From Candidatus Thorarchaeota archaeon (lineage in GTDB: Archaea > Asgardarchaeota > Thorarchaeia > Thorarchaeales > Thorarchaeaceae), in NCBI GenBank assembly GCA_016933575.1, contig JAFGAR010000146.1:1-64000 (forward strand): 64,000 bases of DNA, in the 5' to 3' direction. The position numbers were made by a program, and so were the translations under genes. Under the pieces are notes generated by a model, which worked only from the letters and a program-made list of their open reading frames with translations, had not been told where the DNA came from and searched no databases. Positions 1 to 7,654 of this stretch are shown one piece after another. The stretch's first letter is position 1, and each line of letters starts with the position of its first letter.

Positions 1-38
1 CGGAACATCTTTTCTTCATCCGACTCTTCAAAATGCAT
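1..38 (-). CDS. 5' end of an unidentified gene leaving the window
   Basis: Twelve codons plus two bases of a minus-strand reading frame are visible, starting with ATG at 38 and reading MHFEESDEEKMF. A GAGG ribosome binding site lies about 8 nt upstream (complement of 46-49), and a promoter-like element sits at 97-122 in the same orientation. The same leader and first codons recur at 6805-6880, where the frame stops after 18 codons; this supports the start as real. The function cannot be told from so few residues. Confidence 0.5.
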   Translation of the reverse strand, partial: MHFEESDEEKMF

Positions 39-96
39 AGTAACTACCTCTTGCTAGCTTGAGTCTTGCCTGCGAGCGAGAGGGGAGCGGGTCTTG

Positions 97-122
97 CTTA
101 TAGTTCCTTCGTATGAGGCTCT
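97..122 (-). promoter_or_regulatory. Promoter-like repeat, copy A
   Basis: On the minus strand this reads AGAGCCTCATACGAAGGAAC followed by TATAAG, which looks like an archaeal BRE plus TATA box. It lies about 60 nt upstream of the ATG at 38. Copies B-E are at 4127-4152, 5049-5074, 6109-6134 and 6915-6940. Copy A matches copy B over 58 gap-free bases (65-122 against 4095-4152) with about six mismatches. Conservation outside the TATA box suggests an operator or a duplicated segment, not just a basal promoter. Confidence 0.55.
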
Positions 123-253
123 ATCTGTTAATGACATGAACATAAATCTTAAGCAATGTATCACAAGCAGGAAATATCTCGTGGCATCCATCTGATTTTT
201 TATTCCCTCGTGAGAAAGAGATATCAGGTTGTTCTTATAGGATGGGCTAAACA

Positions 254-706
254 ATGAGAACGAAAAACGAGCAGAATAAAAATGATACAGGAAAAGTACG
301 TGGCACAACATTGAGAGTTTATCATCATTTAATTCGCTCTTCAGAGTCAAAAACAGCAAGAGCGATTCAACGGGACTTGGGTCTCTCAAGTCCAAGTTTG
401 GCTCTTTATCATTTGAATCGGCTTATTGAATATAATCTTGTTGAAACTGATTCAGCTGGGCAATATTTTGCATCGAAAGTTGTTCGGATTGGCATTCTTC
501 GTTCCTATTTGAAGATTGGTAACCTGCTTGTTCCAAGACAGATTTTCTATGGCATATTCTTCCTCTCGACACTGATTTTCTCCTTACTTTTTTTTGATAT
601 CATCTTACGACCTGTTGATATCACATTTCTCATCGTACTTATCGTTGGAACAATTACATCCTTTCTTGAAGCTTATTGGCTTTTAAATCGTGAAATAGAG
701 GTGTAG
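254..706 (+). CDS. Winged-helix DNA-binding protein with membrane tail
   Basis: This 150-residue protein has an N-terminal winged-helix domain (about residues 15-75). The stretch TARAIQRDLGLSSPSLALYH has the pattern of a recognition helix in ArsR/MarR-like archaeal regulators. Two hydrophobic segments follow (about residues 95-115 and 122-143), so it is probably membrane-tethered. Membrane-attached one-component regulators of this design are common in Asgard and other archaea. Target and signal are unknown. The ATG at 254 has no strong ribosome binding site. No operon partner is evident; the next gene starts about 100 nt downstream on the same strand. Confidence 0.7.
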   Translation: MRTKNEQNKNDTGKVRGTTLRVYHHLIRSSESKTARAIQRDLGLSSPSLALYHLNRLIEYNLVETDSAGQYFASKVVRIGILRSYLKIGNLLVPRQIFYGIFFLSTLIFSLLFFDIILRPVDITFLIVLIVGTITSFLEAYWLLNREIEV

Positions 707-803
707 ACGTACTGATCTATGTTTTGAGCTCTTAATTTTCTGGAAGCTCTAAACATACAATTATACCTATATTTGATGTATAATGACATAGTGATTTGAT
801 TAT

Positions 804-1973
804 ATGAAGCACACAGATGGATTACATATTTCATATTTCTATGCGATCATCGCAGGCTTATTCGTATCTCTCCTTGTCATTGCTTCAGTAAATACAGTCA
901 TTTCTCTTTCAACACCATCATCTAATTCAGATTTGGTTCTTCCAGGAAGTTCTATTGAATCAACTGTGTTTTCCAATATAACAAGTGATAATTTAGATCA
1001 ATGTGTTTTCAATGGAACATGGAAACATGTTTCAAATGAGCCATATTTGATGAACCTGACCCTCCCAGAAAATAAAGTAAATGTAAGTCAAGCACATCAG
1101 GTTTGCGAGAACTTCCTTGGCTCTGATCTTTATGCACTCCTATCATTCGATAGTTATCTCACACCAGTAGATAATCAGACACATCTCTGGGGACTTGCAT
1201 TTTCATATTCTGCGAATACAAGTGCATTTGCTGCTAACATTTGGATTAATGCGATATCTGGAAAAGTATGTGCATATGCGGAGCATGCATCAAGCACCCA
1301 GTGGTTCAAAGAACACAACCTCATCGATCCATCTCTGAATCCAACAGATACAGATCCGAATTATGTTGATTCTATTGCACTGGAATTTTTGCAAGTGCAT
1401 AATTATACGATTCTTCCAGAGGCTCGTCATATTAGAACACATACAGTTGAATCTAGCACTGAGAGCATTTTGTATGAGGTTGAAATCGCTATACCTAATC
1501 AAGGCATATTCTCTAGTCGATTACTTTCAGGAGTCATACTGATTGTCGATTCTTCTATTTCAAGAGTCATATCCCTATCGTACACATATATTCGTCTACC
1601 TATGATTGATTTATCTAGCGTCAAGCTATGCTCCTCTGAAGATGCTCGAGCCTTTGCCTCAAGATTTGTAAGTCCTAGTAAGATTCAGTGGGAAGGCACA
1701 TACCTCAGAATGATTCCTAAAACTCCACTATTCGTCGATGAAATGCAATTCCAACTAGCATTTGGATTTGAATTTATTCATGCTAATAATGAAATAGACG
1801 AAATACAGGTCGATGCAATAACAGGACAGTATTCTGATTTGTACACTGGTATTGTACTGCATCGATATGATACATCCTTTGGTGTTTTAATGTTCTCATT
1901 ATCTTGTGTTGGGTTTTCAGTAACTATCTGTTTTGCTTCTCGTTTTCTCATACAGCGAAATAGAAGACCTTGA
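804..1973 (+). CDS. Uncharacterised membrane-anchored exported protein
   Basis: I do not recognise a family. The 389-residue product has an N-terminal hydrophobic helix (about residues 12-35) that could be an uncleaved signal anchor. A roughly 310-residue extracytoplasmic region rich in Asn, Ser and Thr follows, then a C-terminal helix (about 360-380) and a short basic tail RFLIQRNRRP. Several N-x-S/T sequons would allow archaeal N-glycosylation. This topology recurs in other orphan exported proteins of this window. The A+T-rich codon use matches its immediate neighbours more than the core genes further right, consistent with an accessory region. Confidence 0.55.
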   Translation: MKHTDGLHISYFYAIIAGLFVSLLVIASVNTVISLSTPSSNSDLVLPGSSIESTVFSNITSDNLDQCVFNGTWKHVSNEPYLMNLTLPENKVNVSQAHQVCENFLGSDLYALLSFDSYLTPVDNQTHLWGLAFSYSANTSAFAANIWINAISGKVCAYAEHASSTQWFKEHNLIDPSLNPTDTDPNYVDSIALEFLQVHNYTILPEARHIRTHTVESSTESILYEVEIAIPNQGIFSSRLLSGVILIVDSSISRVISLSYTYIRLPMIDLSSVKLCSSEDARAFASRFVSPSKIQWEGTYLRMIPKTPLFVDEMQFQLAFGFEFIHANNEIDEIQVDAITGQYSDLYTGIVLHRYDTSFGVLMFSLSCVGFSVTICFASRFLIQRNRRP

Positions 1974-2186
1974 ATGTTGTTCGAGCTATTCTCTAGATAC
2001 GGTGTCGTCTACGAAACTTCGTGAATACTTGAATCAGCTGAATTCTAAAATTGTTGGTGGTAGTGGTTGGTTTTTCGAAACAATTGACCTTGACCAATTG
2101 GGAAGCTATTTTTTTGCATATTATTTATATTCAAGTACAATATAATACATTACGCTTGTTGATAACAAGAAGGGGTGAAGTTTCTT

Positions 2187-3848
2187 TTGGGAAAGAGAAC
2201 AATTGCTATGATCTTTGTAATTCAAGTGGTTTTTTTGATTGCGCAAGTATATCCAGTAGCTGCACAGTCGTCGAACAATGAAGCCATTCTACAGAGCAAA
2301 CCTGACATGCAAGAAAGAGTTGAATTCGCATCGAATAAAGCACAGGCTCAAGTTATGGATTTCATGAGCCGGGATTGGACTATAATTGACTGTTCATCTC
2401 CTCATGCCAACGATTTATCGATAAACAACCAACCTGCTAAAATCTCAGACTCTCAACCAATATCAAAGGAAACGAACATTAGCGACGTCAATGAACCCAT
2501 AGTTCAGTTTGAAAAATATCCATCAATAGATATTAATCAGCCTGAACTATCAGCATCTGGTGCATCATCATCAAACATAATGAGTTCTGAGGATATTCTC
2601 GCGAGCAATCCATCTTATTATCCCTACACTGAAACCTATAGTTTTCCAGCTCCGATTATGTCTCCCACAAAAGATGGTAATTGGTTTCCAAAACAGAGCT
2701 ACTCAGTACTTGCTTTTGAGTATAATAATCCCCTTTTGTGTTGTGTGAACTTCTGGATAGACATTCAACGAGACCAAGACGTATACTCACGTTACCTAAC
2801 TATTTACCAAGATGGAGGACTAATCCTTCAAGTTGTAATAGGATCAGGAGGTTATCATGGTGCTGTTGACTTAGGTTGGTCATTACAAGGCAATCACAAA
2901 ATTGAAGTTCAGATTAATTATTGCGGCTGGAAAGATCATCAATGGAAACTTACTTATGCGCAGCCATTCATTGCTCATTGGACTGGAGAAAAAGAGCCAA
3001 TCTATGATTTCTGGGAATATTTCCCGTCAGGATATTATCCAACACTTGAATGGCAGGTGCAAGCTGGATTTGATTCCTATATTCATTTAGAAACCAATGT
3101 TATATCAGGCTCAGCGCACTACATCTACATCTACATTAATGGAGTATATCGTGCATTAGTGCGGTCTGGGGGGGCTTCTGCATTAATACTTCAGTCGTAT
3201 CCTGATGACTCAGTAGTAACTGTGAAACTCAAGCTCTCTACAAGTGCTGAAGAGTATTATGGAACTAAAATCAAGTATTTCACCATCAGTCATAACGTAG
3301 TAACTCTGGAGATTGATTGGATGGGCTTAAGCGATGGAACTCCACTCGTTCCATTTGCGGATCTATTTACAATGACTGAGTATGTGCGGTCCTACTATAT
3401 ACTCCATGGATATGCTCGCCTTGACTGCATAGTAGACAATTGGATATTGAAGGACGCTCACACAACACCTGATGATTACAAATACTATCGATCAATAAAC
3501 TATGCACATGCTGGGAACAGCAAATTTGAGTGGGTTCTTATTGCAGAATATGGTGGTGGATATTATTCCGAAACTTACGGTTGGCATTGGAAAGATGCAA
3601 CAGCGGATTGGGGAATTGCCATCTTTGCTTCACAGTGTGGAACCCTCAATTATATGCGGATGGTCTTGCTTCATGAATTTGGCCATCATGCTGGTATAAT
3701 AGAATACGATAATGTTGGTGAGGAGAAATATTGCAGTAATTTTGGTTGTTGTATGTCTTATGCCACTGGTTCAAATGCAGTAGCTGCTCCTTGGTATTGT
3801 ATAAAGCACTGGTCTCTGAGGGAGTATCCATTTACTCCTCAAGGATAA
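2187..3848 (+). CDS. Exported metzincin-like zinc metalloprotease
   Basis: The product is about 553 residues. A signal peptide is visible at the N-terminus (hydrophobic run ending near PVAAQS). The middle is beta-rich and Trp/Tyr-rich and probably binds a substrate or surface. The catalytic signature is near the C-terminus: HEFGHHAGIIE, at residues 500-510 counted from a GTG at 2175. It is followed by a CCMSYA segment, a convincing metzincin Met-turn, at 525-530. The third ligand position (HExxHxxGxxH/D) is Glu510, which is unusual. I prefer the TTG at 2187 because GGGGTGA lies about 8 nt upstream; the GTG at 2175 has no site. Peptidase activity is inferred and the substrate is unknown. Confidence 0.65.
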   Translation: MGKRTIAMIFVIQVVFLIAQVYPVAAQSSNNEAILQSKPDMQERVEFASNKAQAQVMDFMSRDWTIIDCSSPHANDLSINNQPAKISDSQPISKETNISDVNEPIVQFEKYPSIDINQPELSASGASSSNIMSSEDILASNPSYYPYTETYSFPAPIMSPTKDGNWFPKQSYSVLAFEYNNPLLCCVNFWIDIQRDQDVYSRYLTIYQDGGLILQVVIGSGGYHGAVDLGWSLQGNHKIEVQINYCGWKDHQWKLTYAQPFIAHWTGEKEPIYDFWEYFPSGYYPTLEWQVQAGFDSYIHLETNVISGSAHYIYIYINGVYRALVRSGGASALILQSYPDDSVVTVKLKLSTSAEEYYGTKIKYFTISHNVVTLEIDWMGLSDGTPLVPFADLFTMTEYVRSYYILHGYARLDCIVDNWILKDAHTTPDDYKYYRSINYAHAGNSKFEWVLIAEYGGGYYSETYGWHWKDATADWGIAIFASQCGTLNYMRMVLLHEFGHHAGIIEYDNVGEEKYCSNFGCCMSYATGSNAVAAPWYCIKHWSLREYPFTPQG

Positions 3849-4126
3849 TTCAGGAAGTAACTCTTACAATTAATCAAAATTCCCTAGGAGCGCATCAATT
3901 ATCTTATGATGCAGATCCACCAGTTTTACTCTTAGACGTTTGAGGATTTTCATGATAAAGATATTGTTGCAGAATGGAGAAATCTATATTGAATTCTAAA
4001 AAAAGTATAGAAAAAATTCTACCTGATAATCATCCAAAGGCAGACAAAAATGCATGATGCAACATGGAGTTCAGTTTTTTTTATTATGTGAAACCTTGCT
4101 TGCCACCGAGAGGGGGGCGGGTCTTG

Positions 4127-4152
4127 CTTATACTTCCTTCGAATGAGGCTCT
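4127..4152 (-). promoter_or_regulatory. Promoter-like repeat, copy B (orphan)
   Basis: Same element as copy A, reading AGAGCCTCATTCGAAGGAAG then TATAAG on the minus strand. Similarity to copy A extends over 58 bp (4095-4152). Downstream on the minus strand there is no credible gene: only a 19-codon frame starting MHF before the 3' end of the plus-strand protease. This looks like a promoter left behind after its gene was lost, or a copy duplicated without one. Confidence 0.5.
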
Positions 4153-4172
4153 GCCTGCCATTGCATCTATTG

Positions 4173-4324
4173 CTAGTAGCAAATTACTGTTCTCTCTGAA
4201 CAATCAATATGCTGCCTGAACAAGTCATACAGCACGAGCCCAAGTAGACCAACAAGAACCGGTGCAACTGGAGAAAACTGCGAATTTATCAGGAATTTGT
4301 GAAGCGCAATCTTAATATGTAAAT
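4173..4324 (-). pseudogene. Possible relic of a polytopic membrane protein (MIP-like C-terminus)
   Basis: A minus-strand frame of about 48 codons without a good start encodes a hydrophobic helix, PVAPVLVGLLGLVLYDLF, and ends at TAG (4173-4175). The pattern of Pro, Gly and a terminal YDLF resembles the last transmembrane helix of aquaglyceroporins. The match is short and made by eye, so it may be coincidence. No remaining upstream part of such a gene is present. Confidence 0.25.
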
Positions 4325-4352
4325 TCTACTTTACGTATAATATACTTTACAT
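4317..4352 (+). promoter_or_regulatory. Promoter and putative operator of the Xre-type regulator
   Basis: ATGTAAA (4317-4323) and TTTACAT (4346-4352) form a 7-bp inverted repeat around the A+T-rich core GTATAATATAC. TACTTTAC also occurs as a direct repeat (4327-4334 and 4343-4350). The core acts plausibly as the TATA box. Its distance of about 25 nt to the start codon implies a leaderless or nearly leaderless transcript. Symmetry around the TATA box suggests autorepression by the downstream helix-turn-helix protein. Confidence 0.45.
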
Positions 4353-4364
4353 TTGGTGTGGCGA

Positions 4365-4604
4365 GTGGTAATTACAAACAAACTCAAGGAATATCGTGAA
4401 CAGAAGATGCGCCTTGCGTCAAATTCCTCGGATTGGACTCAAGAAACCATCGCACTTCGTGTTGGAGTGACACGACAGACAATAATCTCGATAGAGAAAG
4501 GAACATACAACCCCTCTCTGGAACTAGCATTCCGTCTCGCTAGTTTGCTCAATGTAAGAATCGACGATCTCTTTCAATTTGAAGGTGATGAAATTGAATA
4601 CTAA
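4365..4604 (+). CDS. Xre-family helix-turn-helix transcriptional regulator
   Basis: About 79 residues, almost entirely one HTH_3/Cro-CI domain: LKEYREQKMR, then WTQETIALRVGVTRQTIISI with the recognition helix, then EKGTYNPSLELAFRLASLL. Small stand-alone regulators of this type usually repress their own operon. The start is uncertain: GTG at 4365 is favoured because GGTG precedes it by about 6 nt and the domain begins directly after it; TTG 4353 and GTG 4356 are alternatives. The next gene, a small membrane protein, begins inside the end of this one, so the two are probably co-translated, a pairing often seen for such regulator/DUF2178-like gene pairs. Confidence 0.8.
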   Translation: MVITNKLKEYREQKMRLASNSSDWTQETIALRVGVTRQTIISIEKGTYNPSLELAFRLASLLNVRIDDLFQFEGDEIEY

Positions 4605-4959
4605 GCATGCTGTCTATATTCTGATGTTTCTGTATGTCGCAATCGTCCTTGTGACTGTCATTATATTATTTCCTGACAGTTATCTCTCGGGAATAATTTC
4701 TGGAATCTTCTCTGCTGTCCTCGTGGGATTACTTGCTCGGAAATCGAATTTCGATTCACACAAAGATGAAAGAACAATACTGATTGCGAACAAGTCTGCT
4801 GGAATCGCATTAATATTCTTCATCTTTGGTGTGCCGCTTTTTGGAGTTCTGACCATGGCAGAGATTCCCGTTTTAGACACAGGATTTTCTCTATGGTTGC
4901 TGTATTTCATGGTGCTCAGTGTGTGGTGGCTTTCAGCAGGTTACTACTATAAGAAGTAG
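4588..4959 (+). CDS. Small four-helix membrane protein partnered with the Xre regulator
   Basis: About 123 residues with roughly four hydrophobic segments (around residues 5-25, 33-50, 73-92 and 98-118). The short soluble loop DSHKDERT is typical of small DUF2178-like membrane proteins that accompany Xre-type regulators. The gene overlaps the regulator by some 17 bp, which indicates translational coupling. ATG at 4588 is used here; GTG 4585 and TTG 4594 (with GGTGA upstream) are also possible. It may sense membrane state or antagonise the regulator, but that is inference. Confidence 0.6.
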   Translation: MKLNTKHAVYILMFLYVAIVLVTVIILFPDSYLSGIISGIFSAVLVGLLARKSNFDSHKDERTILIANKSAGIALIFFIFGVPLFGVLTMAEIPVLDTGFSLWLLYFMVLSVWWLSAGYYYKK

Positions 4960-5048
4960 ATACAATCAAAGAAGTAGATGGCCAGAATCAATACTTGACC
5001 ATTTTGTTTAGATTCACCTTTGGGAATAGACTTAATGACATTGCCCTG

Positions 5049-5074
5049 CTTATAGTTCCTTCAACTGAGGATTT
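5049..5074 (-). promoter_or_regulatory. Promoter-like repeat, copy C (orphan)
   Basis: The most divergent copy. On the minus strand it reads CCTCAGTTGAAGGAACTATAAGCA, keeping GAAGGAAC and TATAAGC but losing the outer GAGCC part. It lies between convergent genes and would direct transcription antisense to the small membrane protein ending at 4959. Only a four-codon frame follows it. It is probably a decayed copy. Confidence 0.4.
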
Positions 5075-5163
5075 TCTAACCAAAGTATCTCATCGCAAAA
5101 CAACAACCGACTTGGAAGGACATGCTCCAAAGAGCGTAACTGAATCCAATACTAGATGAATAA

Positions 5164-5985
5164 CTATTCGACCATTTTAACCAGAAAAGCGACTTCCTTT
5201 GGAAAGTTGGCTTTCAGTCTATTCTTCTTCAGATTCTCTCTGACAATCCACTTTATGTCGGTATCGTTACTCTGAGCAAGTTCTTCAAGAAATCGAAATC
5301 CCGCTGAAGGGATTGCTCGCACTACCACACTAATCGAATAGCCTAGCGCCTTACGCAGAGTTCTGAACTCTTCTGACTTTCGATCTTCTGAGGATGCAGT
5401 TCTCTTGATGACTCTTCTATTTGCCTTAAGTGCCCACTCTGCAGAACTGCTATCCTTCAATAGACTTGGTTCTGCAATACCTGCTACGACCCCTCGCAAC
5501 ACCAACCATCCATCGCTCTTGATCCATTCCTCCAATTCTCTCCAGACCTTGACATCGCCGCCAGAGAGTAGCTTCTGAAGAGCAAATGCGACACCTTCAC
5601 GCATCCGCCAGCGAGAGTCTTTTGCCAAAGTTCGTAGATCAAGGAGTGCCTTCTTTTGATATTCCGGAAGCGTTGCTCCGACTGCCCCTAGTCCTCTAAC
5701 ACCACAGAATGCTATGAACTCTCTTGGATCATTGACTGGCGCTTCTTCAGCCGATATTCTTGCCATCGTTGAGCAGAGTTCCCAGATTTCCTTGGGCGGG
5801 TCTATAGCAGCTCTGCTGGAAATCATCTCTTCGAAAGCAGCTGCAAGCTCCAAGTTACCTCTTGGTCCTGGTAGATTGCTATTTGCGGTGAGATATTTGA
5901 AGAGGTATTCACTGATATTACTATTCGGAAAATGACTGAAGATTTCTGACAATTCGACAACGTGTTTCTGTTCTTTGCTCAACAT
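5164..5985 (-). CDS. HEAT-like alpha-helical repeat protein
   Basis: A soluble, all-helical 273-residue protein with repeated pairs of amphipathic helices, for example residues in RWRMREGVAFALQKLL and WLVLRGVVAGIAEPSLL. This resembles HEAT-repeat and DNA-alkylation-repair (AlkD-like) solenoids. The AlkD catalytic residues cannot be confirmed by eye, so repair activity is not claimed; a scaffold role is equally possible. The ATG at 5985 has a good AAGGAGTGAGCG ribosome binding site. Promoter-like repeat copy D lies about 120 nt upstream in the right orientation, making this the clearest gene controlled by that element. Confidence 0.6.
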   Translation of the reverse strand: MLSKEQKHVVELSEIFSHFPNSNISEYLFKYLTANSNLPGPRGNLELAAAFEEMISSRAAIDPPKEIWELCSTMARISAEEAPVNDPREFIAFCGVRGLGAVGATLPEYQKKALLDLRTLAKDSRWRMREGVAFALQKLLSGGDVKVWRELEEWIKSDGWLVLRGVVAGIAEPSLLKDSSSAEWALKANRRVIKRTASSEDRKSEEFRTLRKALGYSISVVVRAIPSAGFRFLEELAQSNDTDIKWIVRENLKKNRLKANFPKEVAFLVKMVE

Positions 5986-6310
5986 CGCTCACTCCTTGGA
6001 CACCCATCCAACTTGATATACGTCTTTCGTGATTTTGCCTGTAGCCCTCTCAACTATTTAGCTTCTAGAATCAGGAGTTCTCAACAATGTAAGTCTGGAA
6101 AAGCCGTGTCTATAGTTCCTTCATATGAGGCTCTACCTGTCACCAAACACATGACTATTTACAGGTTAGGCTCTTGATGTCACCATCATGGTCCATGAAC
6201 TCTGCGAGAGAGAGCTACTTCGTAATTTCATTTAGATTGACGTCCAACCTAGTGGTGGAAACAGAAGACTGCATCATAGGTTTTCGAGGTGGTAAAGGCT
6301 GCTGTCTGTC
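5986..6310. other. 325-bp intergenic stretch
   Basis: Holds the 5' leader of the HEAT-like gene (minus strand) and promoter-like repeat copy D (6109-6134). From about 6140 to 6310 I see no open frame with coding character, no hairpin of note and no RNA gene. Confidence 0.5.
6109..6134 (-). promoter_or_regulatory. Promoter-like repeat, copy D, upstream of the HEAT-like gene
   Basis: Reads AGAGCCTCATATGAAGGAAC then TATAGA on the minus strand. A transcript would start about 25 nt downstream and carry a leader of roughly 100 nt to the ATG at 5985. This copy links the repeat to an intact gene and is the best reason to regard the element as a functional promoter. Confidence 0.55.
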
Positions 6311-6721
6311 TTAGTTCGATTGGTCCAGTTTTAACCATTGAACCACTTCCTCTATCAATACTGCTAGTACAATCAATAGTGCAAAAGGGGGGATTACGAA
6401 TAGGAATGGAACCTCAGGATCCATACCGGGCGGATGTATACCGACAAGAGTAAGTAGCACTACAACTAGAATCACGATGGCACCTATGGAAATTGCTGAA
6501 TTGACTCTGCCAAATTTGTAGGCATTCACTTCATCCATTCGACGTTTCCGCCCCCACCATCCTAAGAGAGTGATACCCGCCAGACCACCTATAGAAATCA
6601 CTAGAAATAATTGAGTATTGAGTTCAAGAGGAATTGCAACAAGTCCTAGATGATTAGCAATGAGAATAATTAGAATGGCACATACTAAGATGAGAAAGTC
6701 TATCCTACTCCGTTCGCCCAT
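6311..6721 (-). CDS. Small integral membrane protein, unknown function
   Basis: A 136-residue protein with about four transmembrane helices: residues near 9-28, 36-55, 76-98 and 105-125. The short basic loop WGRKRRMDEVNAYKFGR lies between helices 2 and 3 and would be cytoplasmic. No family is recognised. It sits alone in the accessory region. The ATG at 6721 lacks a clear ribosome binding site. Confidence 0.5.
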   Translation of the reverse strand: MGERSRIDFLILVCAILIILIANHLGLVAIPLELNTQLFLVISIGGLAGITLLGWWGRKRRMDEVNAYKFGRVNSAISIGAIVILVVVLLTLVGIHPPGMDPEVPFLFVIPPFALLIVLAVLIEEVVQWLKLDQSN

Positions 6722-6804
6722 ACAAATGTCCCATTGACCATTGTGTCATAACAGTTATTCAATTTGTTGTTCAATGGATTTTAATTGTTATTAACACCCA
6801 CCAG

Positions 6805-6861
6805 CTAGACTCTCATTTGCCCTTGGAGCTTTCTCTCTTCATTCGACTCTTCAAGATGCAA
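6805..6861 (-). pseudogene. Truncated copy of the gene start found at position 38
   Basis: The minus-strand frame TTG at 6861 to TAG at 6805 encodes 18 residues beginning MHLEESNEERK, against MHFEESDEEK at the left window edge. The ribosome binding site and the leader GGCAAGACTC...GAGGTAGTT are also shared, as is the promoter-like element further upstream. The frame ends after 18 codons, so this is most simply a broken duplicate of the edge gene. Confidence 0.45.
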
Positions 6862-6914
6862 GTAAACTACCTCTTCACTTGAGTCTTGCCGTGGTCTAGA
6901 TTCAAGTGTCCTGA

Positions 6915-6940
6915 TTCATAGTTCCTTCGTATGAGGTCTT
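6915..6940 (-). promoter_or_regulatory. Promoter-like repeat, copy E
   Basis: Reads AAGACCTCATACGAAGGAAC then TATGAA on the minus strand; the TATA part is degraded compared with copies A and B. It lies upstream of the truncated duplicate gene start at 6861, with the same arrangement as copy A and its gene. Decay of the TATA box agrees with loss of the gene. Confidence 0.5.
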
Positions 6941-7033
6941 TTGTGGTTTGAAGAAGTGGACAAACAATGAATCTTAATTCTAAAGCCATACTAATGTATA
7001 TCAGCAAGTTCTTTCAATAACATCTGACTCATA

Positions 7034-7654
7034 ATGCAAAACATAAGCTCTGAACTCTATCATGTGACAAAACGTGACATCAAGAAGGTAATTGAAACCT
7101 TGGCACGGGCATTTTCTGAGGATCACCTGATGTGTTATTTCGCTCCTGACCCTGAGAGAAGGTTGAGATTTCTTCCAAGATACTTCAACTATCGTATCAG
7201 AAACACTCTCATTGATGGAAATATCTATGCCACCTCTGAAGACATAGAGGGCGTTGTCTTCCTTACACAAACAGAGTACAAGAGTACCTACAGTTTGCCA
7301 AGGGCAATGCGAACAGGAGGGTTGGGCCTATATCGAGTCGCCGGGTCTGAGAATGTCAGAAAAATGCGAGAAGTAGAGAGATTTGTGTCTGACAAGAGAG
7401 ATGAGTGTATCTCTGAACAATATTTGTACCTGGGATCATTGGCAGTTCATCCAGACTATCAAGGAAAAGGTCTGGCTAGCAAACTCATTCGACCTATTCT
7501 GGAGGCTTGCCATTCTCATAACAGGCTCTGCGTCCTCGATGCTGAAGATGAAAGCCTTGTGCAAATGTACGAACATTTTGGGTTTGAAGTAGTTGATTCA
7601 TACATATTGCCTGATGCCAACATCCAACATTGGATCATGGCAAAACGTCCCTAA
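7034..7654 (+). CDS. GNAT-family N-acetyltransferase
   Basis: A 206-residue acetyltransferase. Acetyl-CoA binding motif A is plain: LGSLAVHPDYQGKGLASKLI, with Q143-G144-K145-G146 forming the pyrophosphate loop. Motif B follows as MYEHFGFEVV. The N-terminal half carries the variable acceptor site, so the substrate (small amine or protein N-terminus) cannot be named. The length is slightly larger than the minimal GNAT fold. It stands alone between the accessory region and the large surface protein. No ribosome binding site is seen before the ATG, which is compatible with a leaderless transcript. Confidence 0.85.
   Translation: MQNISSELYHVTKRDIKKVIETLARAFSEDHLMCYFAPDPERRLRFLPRYFNYRIRNTLIDGNIYATSEDIEGVVFLTQTEYKSTYSLPRAMRTGGLGLYRVAGSENVRKMREVERFVSDKRDECISEQYLYLGSLAVHPDYQGKGLASKLIRPILEACHSHNRLCVLDAEDESLVQMYEHFGFEVVDSYILPDANIQHWIMAKRP

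Larger units (their letters stand above)
3849..4352. other. 504-bp intergenic stretch
   Basis: No intact gene is supported here. It contains promoter-like repeat copy B (4127-4152), a possible membrane-protein relic on the minus strand (4173-4324) and the promoter/operator of the Xre regulator (4317-4352). A plus-strand frame continues about 30 codons past the protease stop, but it has no start of its own and I treat it as chance or debris. Confidence 0.5.
6722..7033. other. 312-bp intergenic stretch
   Basis: Holds a relic of a duplicated gene start (6805-6861, minus strand) with its leader and promoter-like repeat copy E (6915-6940). The remaining bases up to the acetyltransferase start at 7034 are A+T-rich and must contain its promoter, but no single TATA box stands out. 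Confidence 0.5.

Noticed and set aside
54..395. 113-residue minus-strand frame across the start of the winged-helix gene
   Set aside because: It overlaps the real regulator gene and the promoter-like repeat, has no ribosome site and reads as low-complexity Ser/Leu.
1933..2281. Overlapping plus-strand frames between the first exported protein and the protease
   Set aside because: They are short and out of frame with both neighbours, and carry no family pattern.
97..6940. The five-copy repeat as a transposon end, CRISPR repeat or tRNA remnant
   Set aside because: No target duplications, no regular spacing and no cloverleaf; its link to gene starts fits a promoter better.
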